Part shown: positions 1-5,147 of the stretch, piece by piece | Layout: each line of letters opens with the position of its first letter | Numbering within the stretch: the first letter of the stretch is position 1 | Made by a program: the position numbers and the translations under genes | DNA from: Conexibacter sp. | GTDB lineage: Bacteria; Actinomycetota; Thermoleophilia; Solirubrobacterales; Solirubrobacteraceae | Assembly: GCA_025964295.1 (NCBI GenBank) | Contig: JAOPZD010000026.1 | Span: forward strand, 1 to 7,096 | DNA: 7,096 nt | Reading direction: 5' to 3' | Notes under the pieces: model-generated | What the model saw: the letters and a program-made list of their open reading frames with translations, nothing else | Database searches by the model: none | Told to the model about the DNA's origin: nothing

Positions 1-330
1 GCGTCGGCGATGCCCGTGGCGAGCCGGTCGACGCTGCGCCGCGTGCCCAAGGTGGAGGGCTGGGTGCTGCGCCCGGTCGACCGCGACGACGCGTCCTCCC
101 CACGCCGCTACGAGCCCGGCACGTTCCTGTCGACCGGCGGTCGCTTCCACCGCCTCGACAGCGAGCTGCGCGGCTGGGGGCAGCGCGACTTCCCCCAGTA
201 CCACCACACCGTCGCGATCGACCCCATCGACATGCCCGTCGACGAGCGCCTGCTCGACGAGCTCGCGGCGGTGCTCGGCGAGCACGGGGTCGCCGGGGCA
301 CCGGAGCAGCGGCGACCGGCCTCCACCTGA
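1..330 (+). CDS. 3' part of an unrecognised protein (partial)
   Basis: The frame is open from the first base of the window and closes with TGA at 328-330. The ATG at 10 has almost no upstream sequence in view and no visible ribosome binding site, so the true start is probably to the left. About 109 residues are visible. They are rich in charged residues and tryptophan, with segments such as VEGWVLRPVDRDD and FPQYHHTVAIDPIDMP, and end in a likely helix (DERLLDELAAVLGEHG) followed by a short polar tail. I do not recognise the family. There is no signal peptide, membrane segment or catalytic signature I can name. Third codon positions are almost all G or C, as in the neighbouring core genes, which supports real coding. 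It is co-oriented with the nitroreductase, separated by 122 bases that contain that gene's likely promoter, so they need not form an operon. Confidence 0.6.
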   Translation, partial: ASAMPVASRSTLRRVPKVEGWVLRPVDRDDASSPRRYEPGTFLSTGGRFHRLDSELRGWGQRDFPQYHHTVAIDPIDMPVDERLLDELAAVLGEHGVAGAPEQRRPAST

Positions 331-415
331 GGCTCGCCGTCCGCGCCGCGCCGTTGCGCGCCTCGATGGCCTCGATCGTCTTCTTCATCGCGCCGCCCAG
401 GACCCCTGCGCGGCG

Positions 416-421
416 TACAGT
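416..421 (+). promoter_or_regulatory. Possible -10 box of the nitroreductase gene
   Basis: TACAGT fits the actinobacterial TANNNT -10 pattern and lies 31 bases before the ATG at 453. Transcription from it would start near 428 and give a leader of about 25 bases. That leader carries a good Shine-Dalgarno sequence, GGGAG at 441-445, seven bases before the ATG. I see no convincing -35 element. Confidence 0.35.
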
Positions 422-452
422 CGGACGGCCACCACCGAGCGGGAGCGCTGAC

Positions 453-1169
453 ATGGAGACCTGGGACGCGATCACGTCGCGACGCAACGTCCGCAGCTTC
501 GAGGATCGGCCGCTGGCCGAGGAGGACCTCGACCGCATCCTGGAGGCGGGCCGGCGCTCGCCCTCCTCGCAGAACTGGCAGCCCTGGGACTTCGTGCTCG
601 TCACCGACCGCGAGCAGCTCGAGGAGCTGTCCAAGGTCTGGCGGGGCGCCGGCCACGTCGCCGACTCGGCCGCGACGATCGCGCTCGTCCTGCCCGAGAC
701 CGACGACGACCGCCGCAACCGCATCGCCCAGTACGACCTCGGCCAGGCCACGGCGGCGATGCAGATCGAGGCCGCCGACCGCGGCATCGGCAGCGGCCAC
801 TCCGCCATCGGCGACCAGGACCGCGCCCGCCAGCTCCTCGGCCTCCCCACCGACCGCTACGTCGCCTACCTCCTCGACCTCGGCTACCCCTCCGACCGCC
901 CCCTGAAGCCCATCCAACACAGCGTCCGAACTCCAGTCGGTGGGTCGCGGGTGCTCAAGGCCCCGGCAGAAGACCTCCCGCAGGGAATGCTCCGTCAGAT
1001 CGGGGCCGAGGGAGCCAAGTCGATGCTCGTGATGCGGGCGAACGCAGTTGAAGCGTTCAACGTCCTGTCCGAGCTTGCAGACGACCCAGAGGTTCTGAGT
1101 TCGGACGATCCTCCGGTCGTCGGAGGCGCCCCCTTCCAGATGCCGCCCGCCAGCCGCCCTAGCTCCTGA
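453..1169 (+). CDS. Nitroreductase-family FMN oxidoreductase with a replaced C-terminus
   Basis: Cytoplasmic FMN-dependent NAD(P)H oxidoreductase of the nitroreductase superfamily; substrate not predictable. The start at 453 is chosen because METWDAITSRRNVRSF is the usual family N-terminus and GGGAG precedes it by seven bases; a longer frame from 354 adds non-family residues. FMN-contact elements visible are the RRNVRSF segment (residues 10-16), SPSSQNWQPW (36-45), DLGQATAAMQ (95-104), GIGSG (111-115) and the AYLLDLGYPSDRPLKPI strand (138-154). Homologues normally end shortly after this point with a short tail that helps hold FMN. Here, from about residue 155 (base 915), about 83 unrelated residues follow, with lower GC and relaxed codon use. 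The tail runs into the islet holding the VapC-type toxin. It looks like a fusion made by DNA insertion or deletion at the 3' end, so activity is uncertain. Family assignment is secure; the function of the hybrid is not. Confidence 0.85.
   Translation: METWDAITSRRNVRSFEDRPLAEEDLDRILEAGRRSPSSQNWQPWDFVLVTDREQLEELSKVWRGAGHVADSAATIALVLPETDDDRRNRIAQYDLGQATAAMQIEAADRGIGSGHSAIGDQDRARQLLGLPTDRYVAYLLDLGYPSDRPLKPIQHSVRTPVGGSRVLKAPAEDLPQGMLRQIGAEGAKSMLVMRANAVEAFNVLSELADDPEVLSSDDPPVVGGAPFQMPPASRPSS
915..1169 (+). other. Foreign tail fused to the nitroreductase frame
   Basis: This is the part of the preceding reading frame that does not fit the nitroreductase family. It encodes an Ala/Glu-rich, probably helical stretch (for example EGAKSMLVMRANAVEAFNVL) followed by a Pro/Asp-rich end. 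Codon use is less GC-biased at third positions than in the first 460 bases of the gene. It could be the 3' fragment of another gene brought in with the islet, or non-coding DNA read through by chance. I do not recognise a family in any frame on either strand. Confidence 0.5.
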
Positions 1170-1197
1170 CAGCAGCTCGCGAGGTCTCGGGCCGTCG

Positions 1198-1623
1198 TCA
1201 GTTCGGTGCGACCACAGCAACACCCCGCGCGCGAGCCGCGTCGGCCATGCGCTGGTCGTACGTCAGGATGCCCGCCAAGTCCTCGGCGAGCGTCACCGCA
1301 CACGCAAGGTGAATGGCATCCAGCGTCCGTAGCTCGACTGGTTCCATTGTCGCGGCCAGCGCGCGAACCTCGTCGGTCATCGGCACGATGCTGAGCGCGG
1401 CGAGAAGTTCGAGGACAACTCGTCCGTCGGCGACGCCAGCACGACCATCGGCACGAGCGCGGGCAGTTGCCCGCGGTAGCTCGATCGCGGCGATGTCGCC
1501 AGTGGCGATCAAGTCCCAGCGAGCGACCTCGGCTTCGATGGCCTCGCTCTCGGCCTCTCGAACGACGAGTTTGACGAGCGCTGAGGTGTCGGCGTACAGG
1601 ACGCCAGCGGCAGCCTCAGCCAC
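1198..1623 (-). CDS. PIN-domain toxin, VapC type
   Basis: A 141-residue PIN-domain protein, the usual length for VapC toxins, which are Mg-dependent ribonucleases that cut tRNA, rRNA or mRNA when not bound by their antitoxin. The acidic quartet is visible: D12 in LYADTSALVKL, E48 in IAAIELPRA, D102 in LRTLDAIHLA and D123 in ILTYDQRMADAA, with D128 nearby. The spacing is normal and the motif DAIHLA is typical. The start is GTG at 1623, overlapping the end of the upstream antitoxin frame by eight bases (GTGGCTGA), the translational coupling expected of a toxin-antitoxin operon. The gene looks intact, while its antitoxin appears to have lost its N-terminal half, so either the toxin is weak or it is neutralised from elsewhere. 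It converges on the fused nitroreductase, with 28 bases between the two stops. Confidence 0.88.
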   Translation of the reverse strand: MAEAAAGVLYADTSALVKLVVREAESEAIEAEVARWDLIATGDIAAIELPRATARARADGRAGVADGRVVLELLAALSIVPMTDEVRALAATMEPVELRTLDAIHLACAVTLAEDLAGILTYDQRMADAARARGVAVVAPN

Positions 1624-1900
1624 GATCGCCGCGCTGCTCTTGCAGCGCGCGGGTGCCTGCGTCGGTGATCGGGCCGGTCAGCGGTCCGCGACGCGCGAGG
1701 ACATCTCGCAGATCAGCCGTCGCCGGCCGCAGACGGCCCTCACGTTCGAGGCGGTCGAGAACCGGATCGGTCTTCGATGTGCGGCGCGGCGGCTTCACCC
1801 ACACAGCGTAGACGGCGGCGCGGAGCCTGTGAAGCCGCCGCCCCGCCGGCTCAAGAGCTACCCGAGCCGCACAAGATGACCCCAGGTTCCTTTCGACCAT
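1616..1900 (-). pseudogene. Antitoxin partner of the PIN toxin, N-terminal half apparently lost
   Basis: The last 59 codons (1616-1795) read like the C-terminal, toxin-binding part of a Phd-type antitoxin: TSKTDPVLDRLEREGRLRPA, then a Pro/Gly linker and a final acidic-basic helix ending EQRGDRG. The stop overlaps the toxin start by eight bases. Upstream of codon 1796 I cannot find the expected DNA-binding half (a VxELR-like start and a TxxGxPVA-like strand) in any frame. Instead the frame continues through residues with no family look (ATG at 1900, or GTG at 1798 giving only about 60 residues). An 18-bp inverted repeat begins exactly at this boundary. The simplest reading is a 5'-truncated, rearranged antitoxin. 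A short functional antitoxin translated from GTG 1798 cannot be excluded, but it would lack autoregulation. Confidence 0.5.
1781..1846. repeat. Imperfect inverted repeat, 18-bp arms, 30-base spacer
   Basis: Left arm 1781-1798 and right arm 1829-1846 are reverse complements at 17 of 18 positions (GTGAAGCCGCCGCGCCGC against GTGAAGCCGCCGCCCCGC). Similarity extends outward to about 36 bases per arm at roughly 72 percent (26/36). The left arm is the first six codons of the recognisable antitoxin segment. It could be an operator, but its position at the coding boundary suggests a scar of inverted duplication. Confidence 0.6.
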
Positions 1901-1921
1901 CGCCAAGGGTTCGAGCTTTGC

Positions 1922-1945
1922 GATTGGCCACACGGATTGGCCACA
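1922..1945. repeat. Two direct copies of GATTGGCCACA, 13-bp period
   Basis: The 11-mer GATTGGCCACA occurs exactly at 1922-1932 and 1935-1945. The pair lies just beyond the terminator of tRNA-Val, at the edge of the accessory islet. Tandem decamer-class repeats next to a tRNA 3' end resemble arm-type binding sites of tyrosine integrases; this role is inferred. Confidence 0.55.
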
Positions 1946-1952
1946 AGGAACG

Positions 1953-1980
1953 AAAAAGGCCCCGTTTCCGGGGCCTTTCG
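1953..1980 (-). terminator. Intrinsic terminator of tRNA-Val
   Basis: Read on the minus strand, a perfect 10-bp stem (AAAGGCCCCG with CGGGGCCTTT, 1955-1964 and 1969-1978) closes on a stable GAAA tetraloop and continues into T residues (five in a row including the stem end). It begins six bases after the tRNA 3' end. Read on the plus strand it would have a weaker run (CCTTT), so it mainly serves the tRNA. Confidence 0.85.
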
Positions 1981-1983
1981 TCA

Positions 1984-2056
1984 TGGGCGATACTGGGCTC
2001 GAACCAGTGACCTCCTGCTTGTCGAGCAGGCGCTCTCCCAGCTGAGCTAATCGCCC
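1984..2056 (-). tRNA. tRNA-Val (GAC)
   Basis: A full 73-base cloverleaf folds on the minus strand: acceptor GGGCGAT/ATCGCCC, D arm GCTC/GAGC, anticodon stem CCTGC/GCAGG with loop TCGACAA, five-base variable region, and T arm ACTGG/CCAGT with loop TTCGAGC. The anticodon GAC is at 2023-2021 and reads GUC/GUU valine codons. The discriminator is A. CCA is not encoded, as is usual in many actinobacteria. It lies 19 bases downstream of the cupin stop and is followed by a strong terminator. The DNA beyond its 3' end is an accessory islet, the usual side for tRNA-targeted integration. Confidence 0.95.
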
Positions 2057-2069
2057 CTGGGGTGCCGAG

Positions 2070-2075
2070 AGACTA
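2070..2075 (-). promoter_or_regulatory. Possible -10 box of tRNA-Val
   Basis: On the minus strand TAGTCT fits TANNNT and ends 13 bases before the first base of tRNA-Val, so transcription would start a few bases upstream of the mature 5' end. A -35 would have to lie inside the cupin 3' end; none is clear. Read-through from the cupin gene is the alternative. Confidence 0.35.
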
Positions 2076-2540
2076 TCAACCGCCGTCGGGCAGCGGCGCC
2101 CGGACGTCGAAGGCGCCGGCGGGCGGGTCGGTGCCCGGGACGTAGTCGCGGACCCACAGCTCGCCGATGTCGGGGAAGAGGTTAATCTCGGGCGCGACCA
2201 TCGTGGAGACGATGAGCAGCGAGACCGGCTCGGCGCTGTCGTTGCGCAGCTCGTGGGCGCCGGCGCGGCCGGCCGGGAAGGCCACGACGTCGCCGGGCCG
2301 GAGCACGCGTTCCGGCGGGTCCTCCAGCGTCCGGAGCGTCGGCGTCCCCGCGATCACCACGAGCAGCTCCTCGTTGTGCAGGTGCGCGTGGAGCGGGAAC
2401 GTCGCGCTGCCGGGCGGCAGCGCGAACAGCGAAGCGCCGAGGTTCTCACTGCCCACCGCCCGTCCCAGGCGGGCGCGCCGCCAGACGTAGGGGGCGCCGT
2501 CGTGCTCGACGTCGTAGTCGGGCTCGTAGATGTTGGCCAT
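2076..2540 (-). CDS. Single-domain cupin protein
   Basis: A 154-residue protein built around one conserved cupin barrel. Motif 1 is GSATFPLHAHLHNEELLVVI (44-63), giving H51, H53 and E57 or E58 as metal ligands. Motif 2 is GDVVAFPAGRAGAHELRN (83-100), giving H96. The metal site is therefore complete. Such stand-alone cupins are cytoplasmic and include dioxygenases, isomerases and sugar- or metal-binding regulators; the substrate cannot be told from sequence. After the barrel there is a short extension ending VRDYVPGTDPPAGAF. The start at 2540 (MANIYEPDYDVEH) fits the family; the longer frame from 2612 would run through the upstream region shared with tRNA-Cys. No clear Shine-Dalgarno sequence precedes it. 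It is transcribed divergently from tRNA-Cys and lies immediately upstream of tRNA-Val on the same strand. Confidence 0.88.
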   Translation of the reverse strand: MANIYEPDYDVEHDGAPYVWRRARLGRAVGSENLGASLFALPPGSATFPLHAHLHNEELLVVIAGTPTLRTLEDPPERVLRPGDVVAFPAGRAGAHELRNDSAEPVSLLIVSTMVAPEINLFPDIGELWVRDYVPGTDPPAGAFDVRAPLPDGG

Positions 2541-2594
2541 GCACGCAGTGACGATCCGGCACGTTCCGACCGGACGCGCGACCGGCGGACCATC

Positions 2595-2600
2595 TACCCT
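2595..2600 (+). promoter_or_regulatory. Possible -10 box of tRNA-Cys
   Basis: TACCCT fits TANNNT and ends 15 bases before the first base of tRNA-Cys, a normal distance for a tRNA promoter. No good -35 is seen at the right spacing, so this is tentative. Confidence 0.3.
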
Positions 2601-2615
2601 TCCGCATTCCACCCC

Positions 2616-2686
2616 GGCGCCCTGGCGGAGTGGCTACGCAGCGGCCTGCAAAGCCGTTTACACCGGTTCGATTCCGGTGGGCGCCT
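2616..2686 (+). tRNA. tRNA-Cys (GCA)
   Basis: A 71-base cloverleaf with perfect acceptor stem GGCGCCC/GGGCGCC, anticodon stem GCGGC/GCCGT (one G-T pair) around loop CTGCAAA, four-base variable region, and T arm ACCGG/CCGGT with loop TTCGATT. The anticodon GCA is at 2648-2650. The discriminator is T, the identity base required by cysteinyl-tRNA synthetase, which supports the call. CCA is not encoded. No strong terminator follows, so transcription may continue into the membrane protein gene 43 bases downstream. Confidence 0.95.
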
Positions 2687-2716
2687 CTCGGGCCGCCGGC
2701 CGTCCGCCGCGCGAGC

Positions 2717-2722
2717 GATACT
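2717..2722 (+). promoter_or_regulatory. Possible -10 box for a leaderless transcript
   Basis: GATACT ends seven bases before the GTG at 2730. That is the distance at which transcription would begin at or next to the start codon, giving a leaderless mRNA. The absence of a good Shine-Dalgarno sequence before this GTG agrees. No convincing -35 is seen. Confidence 0.35.
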
Positions 2723-2729
2723 TGGACGC

Positions 2730-3164
2730 GTGCCGGCACCGCTCAAGGCCCTGGGAATCGTCGCCGCGTACGCCGTCACGGTGGCGGTCGTGATCGCCGC
2801 GCTCCTGGTGTCGATCGCCGACAACCCGTGGCTGCCGCTCCTGGCCGCGATGGCCGTCGTCCACCTCGGGTTCGGGCTGATCGTCGCGCGCTGGTGGACG
2901 GTCCTGCTGCCGCTGGTCGTCTCCGTCGCCGCCGTGTTCGCCGACGTGGGCGGCTTCTCGATCACCACGCTGCTGGTCGGCGTGCCGTGCGCGCTGCTCC
3001 TGCTGGCGGGCGTCGCGCTGCGGATCGGCTGGGACGACGGCGGCCGCGCGCCGGCTGGGGACGATGACGACGCCTTCGACTGGGACGGGCGCGAGGCCTA
3101 CCTGCAGGACCATCCCGAGCCGGCGTGGGACGACGCCGAGGGCTCGCCGTCCTGGACGGGGTGA
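2730..3164 (+). CDS. Four-helix membrane protein with an acidic C-terminal tail
   Basis: A 144-residue hypothetical protein of the inner membrane. Four hydrophobic segments are clear, at about residues 6-29, 34-53, 55-73 and 78-98, separated by very short loops (DNPW, ARWW, GGF). The remaining 45 residues are hydrophilic and strongly acidic, with DDDD at 111-114 and repeated Trp/Asp (FDWDGREAYLQDHPEPAWDD). No catalytic or transport motif is recognised. The GTG start at 2730 is chosen because it directly precedes the first helix and a -10-like box lies seven bases upstream; the longer open frame to the left runs through tRNA-Cys and is not coding. Its stop overlaps a possible GTG start (3161) of the secreted protein gene, so the two may be translationally coupled. 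Function unknown; the topology is well supported by the sequence. Confidence 0.75.
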   Translation: MPAPLKALGIVAAYAVTVAVVIAALLVSIADNPWLPLLAAMAVVHLGFGLIVARWWTVLLPLVVSVAAVFADVGGFSITTLLVGVPCALLLLAGVALRIGWDDGGRAPAGDDDDAFDWDGREAYLQDHPEPAWDDAEGSPSWTG

Positions 3165-3196
3165 GACCTTTGGGCTGCCGGCGCGTTGCAAGGGTC

Positions 3197-4879
3197 ATGA
3201 AGCTCGGTCCTCTCCCCTTCGCCGTCGTGGCCCTCGCATCGTTGTCCCCCGCCTCGGCGCCGGCCGCGCCGCACTGGTCCGCGCCGGTCGACGTCATCCC
3301 GGGCGGCGGCCCGACCGGCACGACGTCGGCCCCGCGGGCGTTCGTGTCGCCGAACGGCAAGTCCTTGGTCGTGGCCGGCTCGGGCAACGAGGCGCTGCTG
3401 GCGAGCGGGTCCGTCGCCGGCGTCTTCGCGTCGGCCACGCCGGTGGCGACCGCGCCGGCGGGGAGCTCGATCGGGCTGGACAGCGCGATCGGTGCCGACG
3501 GCGCGGTCGCGGTGGCGTGGACGTCCGGCGGCGCCGGACATGTGACGGTCGTCAAGCCGGGCGGCGACGTGCTGACCCAGGCTGACCTGCCGGGCGCCGG
3601 GGTCAACGCGATCGGCGTGGGCGTCGTCGACGACGGGAGCGTCGTGGTGGCCTACCGGACCAAGGAGAGCGCGAGCTCGTACAGCCTGCGCGTGGCGACG
3701 CTGCCGGCCGGGAGCGCGACGTTCGGCGCGCCGGTGGTCGTCGAATCGCCGGCCGCGGTGGACTTCATCGACGTCGCGACGGGTCCGGGCGGCGCCGTCG
3801 CGCTGGCCTACCGGCAGCTCGCCGGGGCGCCCGGGAAGTACCGGGCGCGGGTGGCGGTCAAGCCGGCGGGCGCCGCGGGGTTCGAGCCGGGCCAGGCGCT
3901 GGGCGCCGCGAGCGACCAGGACGACTTCGCGCCGCAGGTCGCGTTCGACCGCGACGGCACGGTCGTGGCGGCCTGGGGCAACCCGGCGGGCGCGCTGTAC
4001 GCGCTCCGGGCTCCGGGCGCTTCGGTGCCCTTCGGCGCGGCGCTGCCGCTGGGCAGCGGCCCCGCCTACGACGTGAACATGGAGCCGACGCCCGATGGCG
4101 GCGCGGCCGTCGCGATCGCCGGCGGCGGCGCGTACCGAGCGGCGCTGCAGAGCGCCCCGGGCGGGACGTTCAGCGCGCCGGTGCAGGTCGGGCCGTCGTT
4201 CACCAGCCAGTTCGGCGGGATCGCGGCGGTGACCACGACGCCGGGCGGGACCGTGACGGTGCTGGGCGCGAACCCGACCGACGGCGCGGTGCACGCGGTC
4301 GACGCGGGCGGGGCCGACACGATCGTCGGCTACGGCAAGCGCGACGGGATCACACCGGTCTCGATCGCCTCGAGCGCGGACCGGACGGTGGCGGCGTGGT
4401 CGACGGCGTCGGGGACGGTCGTGGCGGCGACGCGGTCAGAAAGCGCCAAGCCGGCGTCGCCGGGCGACCTCGGGCCGAAGCCTTCCGGGCTGGACACGCG
4501 GGCGCCGCGCCTACGGCTGGTGGGCGCGCCCAAGCGCCTGCGGGTGACGTCTCGGACCAAGACCATCACCTTGAAGGCGCGGTGCGACGAGGCCTGCAAG
4601 CTGTTCGTGACCGGCAACCTGCGCACGCGCTTGAGCTCGAAGACCCGGCAGAGGGTGGCCCCGCTGCCGGCGCTGCAGACCAAGACGCCGCGCACGGGCG
4701 TTCAGAAGCTCACGCTCAAGCTCGGCTCCTTCGCGCTGAAGGACCTGCGCTCGGCACTGCGCCGCGGCAAGGGCGCCCAGCTCTTCCTCGTCATCCAGGC
4801 GTCCGACGCGGCATCCAACGCGGCTCGAACCCGGGTGCAGATCACGCTGAAGCCGACGCCGAAGAAGCACGCCCGGTGA
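3197..4879 (+). CDS. Secreted beta-propeller-like protein with a CxxxC C-terminal module
   Basis: A 560-residue exported protein. Residues 1-24 form a signal peptide (hydrophobic FAVVALASL, likely cleavage after an AxA near residue 23). Residues about 45-415 contain eight spaced copies of a turn-plus-strand motif: SPNGKSLVVA (51), ADGAVAVAW (100), DDGSVVVAY (145), GPGGAVALAY (196), DRDGTVVAAW (251), PDGGAAVAI (299), PGGTVTVL (349) and SADRTVAAW (393). The period of 45-55 residues is that of beta-propeller blades, so a seven- or eight-bladed propeller is likely. After a linker, residues 435-560 form a separate basic module with one cysteine pair, CDEAC (463-467), and a closing SDAASNAARTRV strand, a form seen in secreted proteins of Solirubrobacter-like bacteria. 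No catalytic residues are evident; a binding role at the cell surface is a guess. ATG 3197 has AAGGG only two bases upstream. GTG 3161, overlapping the previous stop as GTGA, is an alternative that adds 12 residues to a more basic n-region. Confidence 0.8.
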   Translation: MKLGPLPFAVVALASLSPASAPAAPHWSAPVDVIPGGGPTGTTSAPRAFVSPNGKSLVVAGSGNEALLASGSVAGVFASATPVATAPAGSSIGLDSAIGADGAVAVAWTSGGAGHVTVVKPGGDVLTQADLPGAGVNAIGVGVVDDGSVVVAYRTKESASSYSLRVATLPAGSATFGAPVVVESPAAVDFIDVATGPGGAVALAYRQLAGAPGKYRARVAVKPAGAAGFEPGQALGAASDQDDFAPQVAFDRDGTVVAAWGNPAGALYALRAPGASVPFGAALPLGSGPAYDVNMEPTPDGGAAVAIAGGGAYRAALQSAPGGTFSAPVQVGPSFTSQFGGIAAVTTTPGGTVTVLGANPTDGAVHAVDAGGADTIVGYGKRDGITPVSIASSADRTVAAWSTASGTVVAATRSESAKPASPGDLGPKPSGLDTRAPRLRLVGAPKRLRVTSRTKTITLKARCDEACKLFVTGNLRTRLSSKTRQRVAPLPALQTKTPRTGVQKLTLKLGSFALKDLRSALRRGKGAQLFLVIQASDAASNAARTRVQITLKPTPKKHAR

Positions 4880-4905
4880 GCCGACATCGCGGGGTCGACC
4901 TTCGC

Positions 4906-4911
4906 TAGACT
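4906..4911 (+). promoter_or_regulatory. -10 box of tRNA-Gly
   Basis: TAGACT matches TANNNT well and ends ten bases before the mature tRNA 5' end. A weak -35 candidate (CCGACA, 4881-4886) lies 19 bases upstream of it. The promoter occupies the 42-base gap after the secreted-protein gene. Confidence 0.5.
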
Positions 4912-4921
4912 GCCGCCCTAC

Positions 4922-4995
4922 GCGGCTGTAGCTCAGTTGGCTAGAGCGTCTGCTTGCCATGCAGAAGGTCGAGAGTTCGAGTCTCTTCAGCCGCT
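4922..4995 (+). tRNA. tRNA-Gly (GCC)
   Basis: A 74-base cloverleaf: acceptor GCGGCTG/CAGCCGC, D arm GCTC/GAGC, anticodon stem TCTGC/GCAGA with loop TTGCCAT, five-base variable region, and T arm GAGAG/CTCTT (one G-T pair) with loop TTCGAGT. The anticodon GCC at 4956-4958 reads the GGC/GGU glycine codons. The discriminator is T and CCA is not encoded. Its 3' end is followed by a hairpin, tandem repeats and a toxin-antitoxin-like locus. Confidence 0.95.
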
Positions 4996-4999
4996 TACA

Positions 5000-5028
5000 C
5001 GGAAGCCCTGCACATTGCGGGGCTTCCG
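5000..5028 (+). terminator. Terminator-like hairpin after tRNA-Gly
   Basis: A 12-bp stem starts five bases after the tRNA: CGGAAGCCCTGC (5000-5011) pairs with GCGGGGCTTCCG (5017-5028), with one T-G pair and a five-base loop ACATT. Only GGCGTTTC follows, so the T-tract is poor. It is still the natural end of the tRNA transcript. Confidence 0.65.
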
Positions 5029-5067
5029 GCGTTTCGGGGGGCCGATTCCCCAGCCTGCGGGTGGTGA

Positions 5068-5091
5068 TGGCTACCACTCGTGGCTACCACT
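5068..5091. repeat. Two direct copies of TGGCTACCACT, 13-bp period
   Basis: The 11-mer TGGCTACCACT occurs exactly at 5068-5078 and 5081-5091. It lies 73 bases beyond tRNA-Gly. Length, copy number and 13-bp period are the same as in the repeat pair beside tRNA-Val, although the sequence differs (both contain a TGG-C-AC core). An integrase arm-site role is inferred. Confidence 0.55.
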
Positions 5092-5135
5092 TGACGTGCG
5101 GCGACCTCGCCCCGGCGCCCGTCCGCTCCCGCGTT

Positions 5136-5141
5136 TACGGT
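5136..5141 (+). promoter_or_regulatory. Possible -10 box of the islet 2 toxin-antitoxin locus
   Basis: TACGGT fits TANNNT and ends six bases before the GTG at 5148, which suggests a leaderless transcript for the toxin-like gene, as proposed at 2717-2722. No clear -35 is seen. Confidence 0.35.
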
Positions 5142-5147
5142 CGAGCG

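Noticed and set aside
108..1223. Long minus-strand open frame (371 codons) across the nitroreductase
   Set aside because: It is antisense to a well-supported nitroreductase and has low-complexity Val/Gly/Ala/Arg composition typical of a shadow frame in GC-rich DNA.
1313..1879. Plus-strand open frame across the PIN toxin and antitoxin
   Set aside because: Ser/Arg/Ala-rich antisense of the toxin over most of its length. Only its last residues are of interest, as part of the inverted repeat.
1903..1932. GGTTCGAGC near 1908-1916 as a second tRNA fragment next to tRNA-Val
   Set aside because: It resembles a T loop but the flanking bases do not form a five-pair stem, and it does not extend into a match with tRNA-Val.
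2687..2716. GC-rich GGCCGCCGGCC stretch as a terminator for tRNA-Cys
   Set aside because: The stem is only four base pairs and no T-tract follows.
3098..4294. Long minus-strand open frame (398 codons) opposite the secreted protein
   Set aside because: Very Arg/His/Gly-rich composition, no motif, and antisense to a gene with signal peptide and repeated blade motifs.
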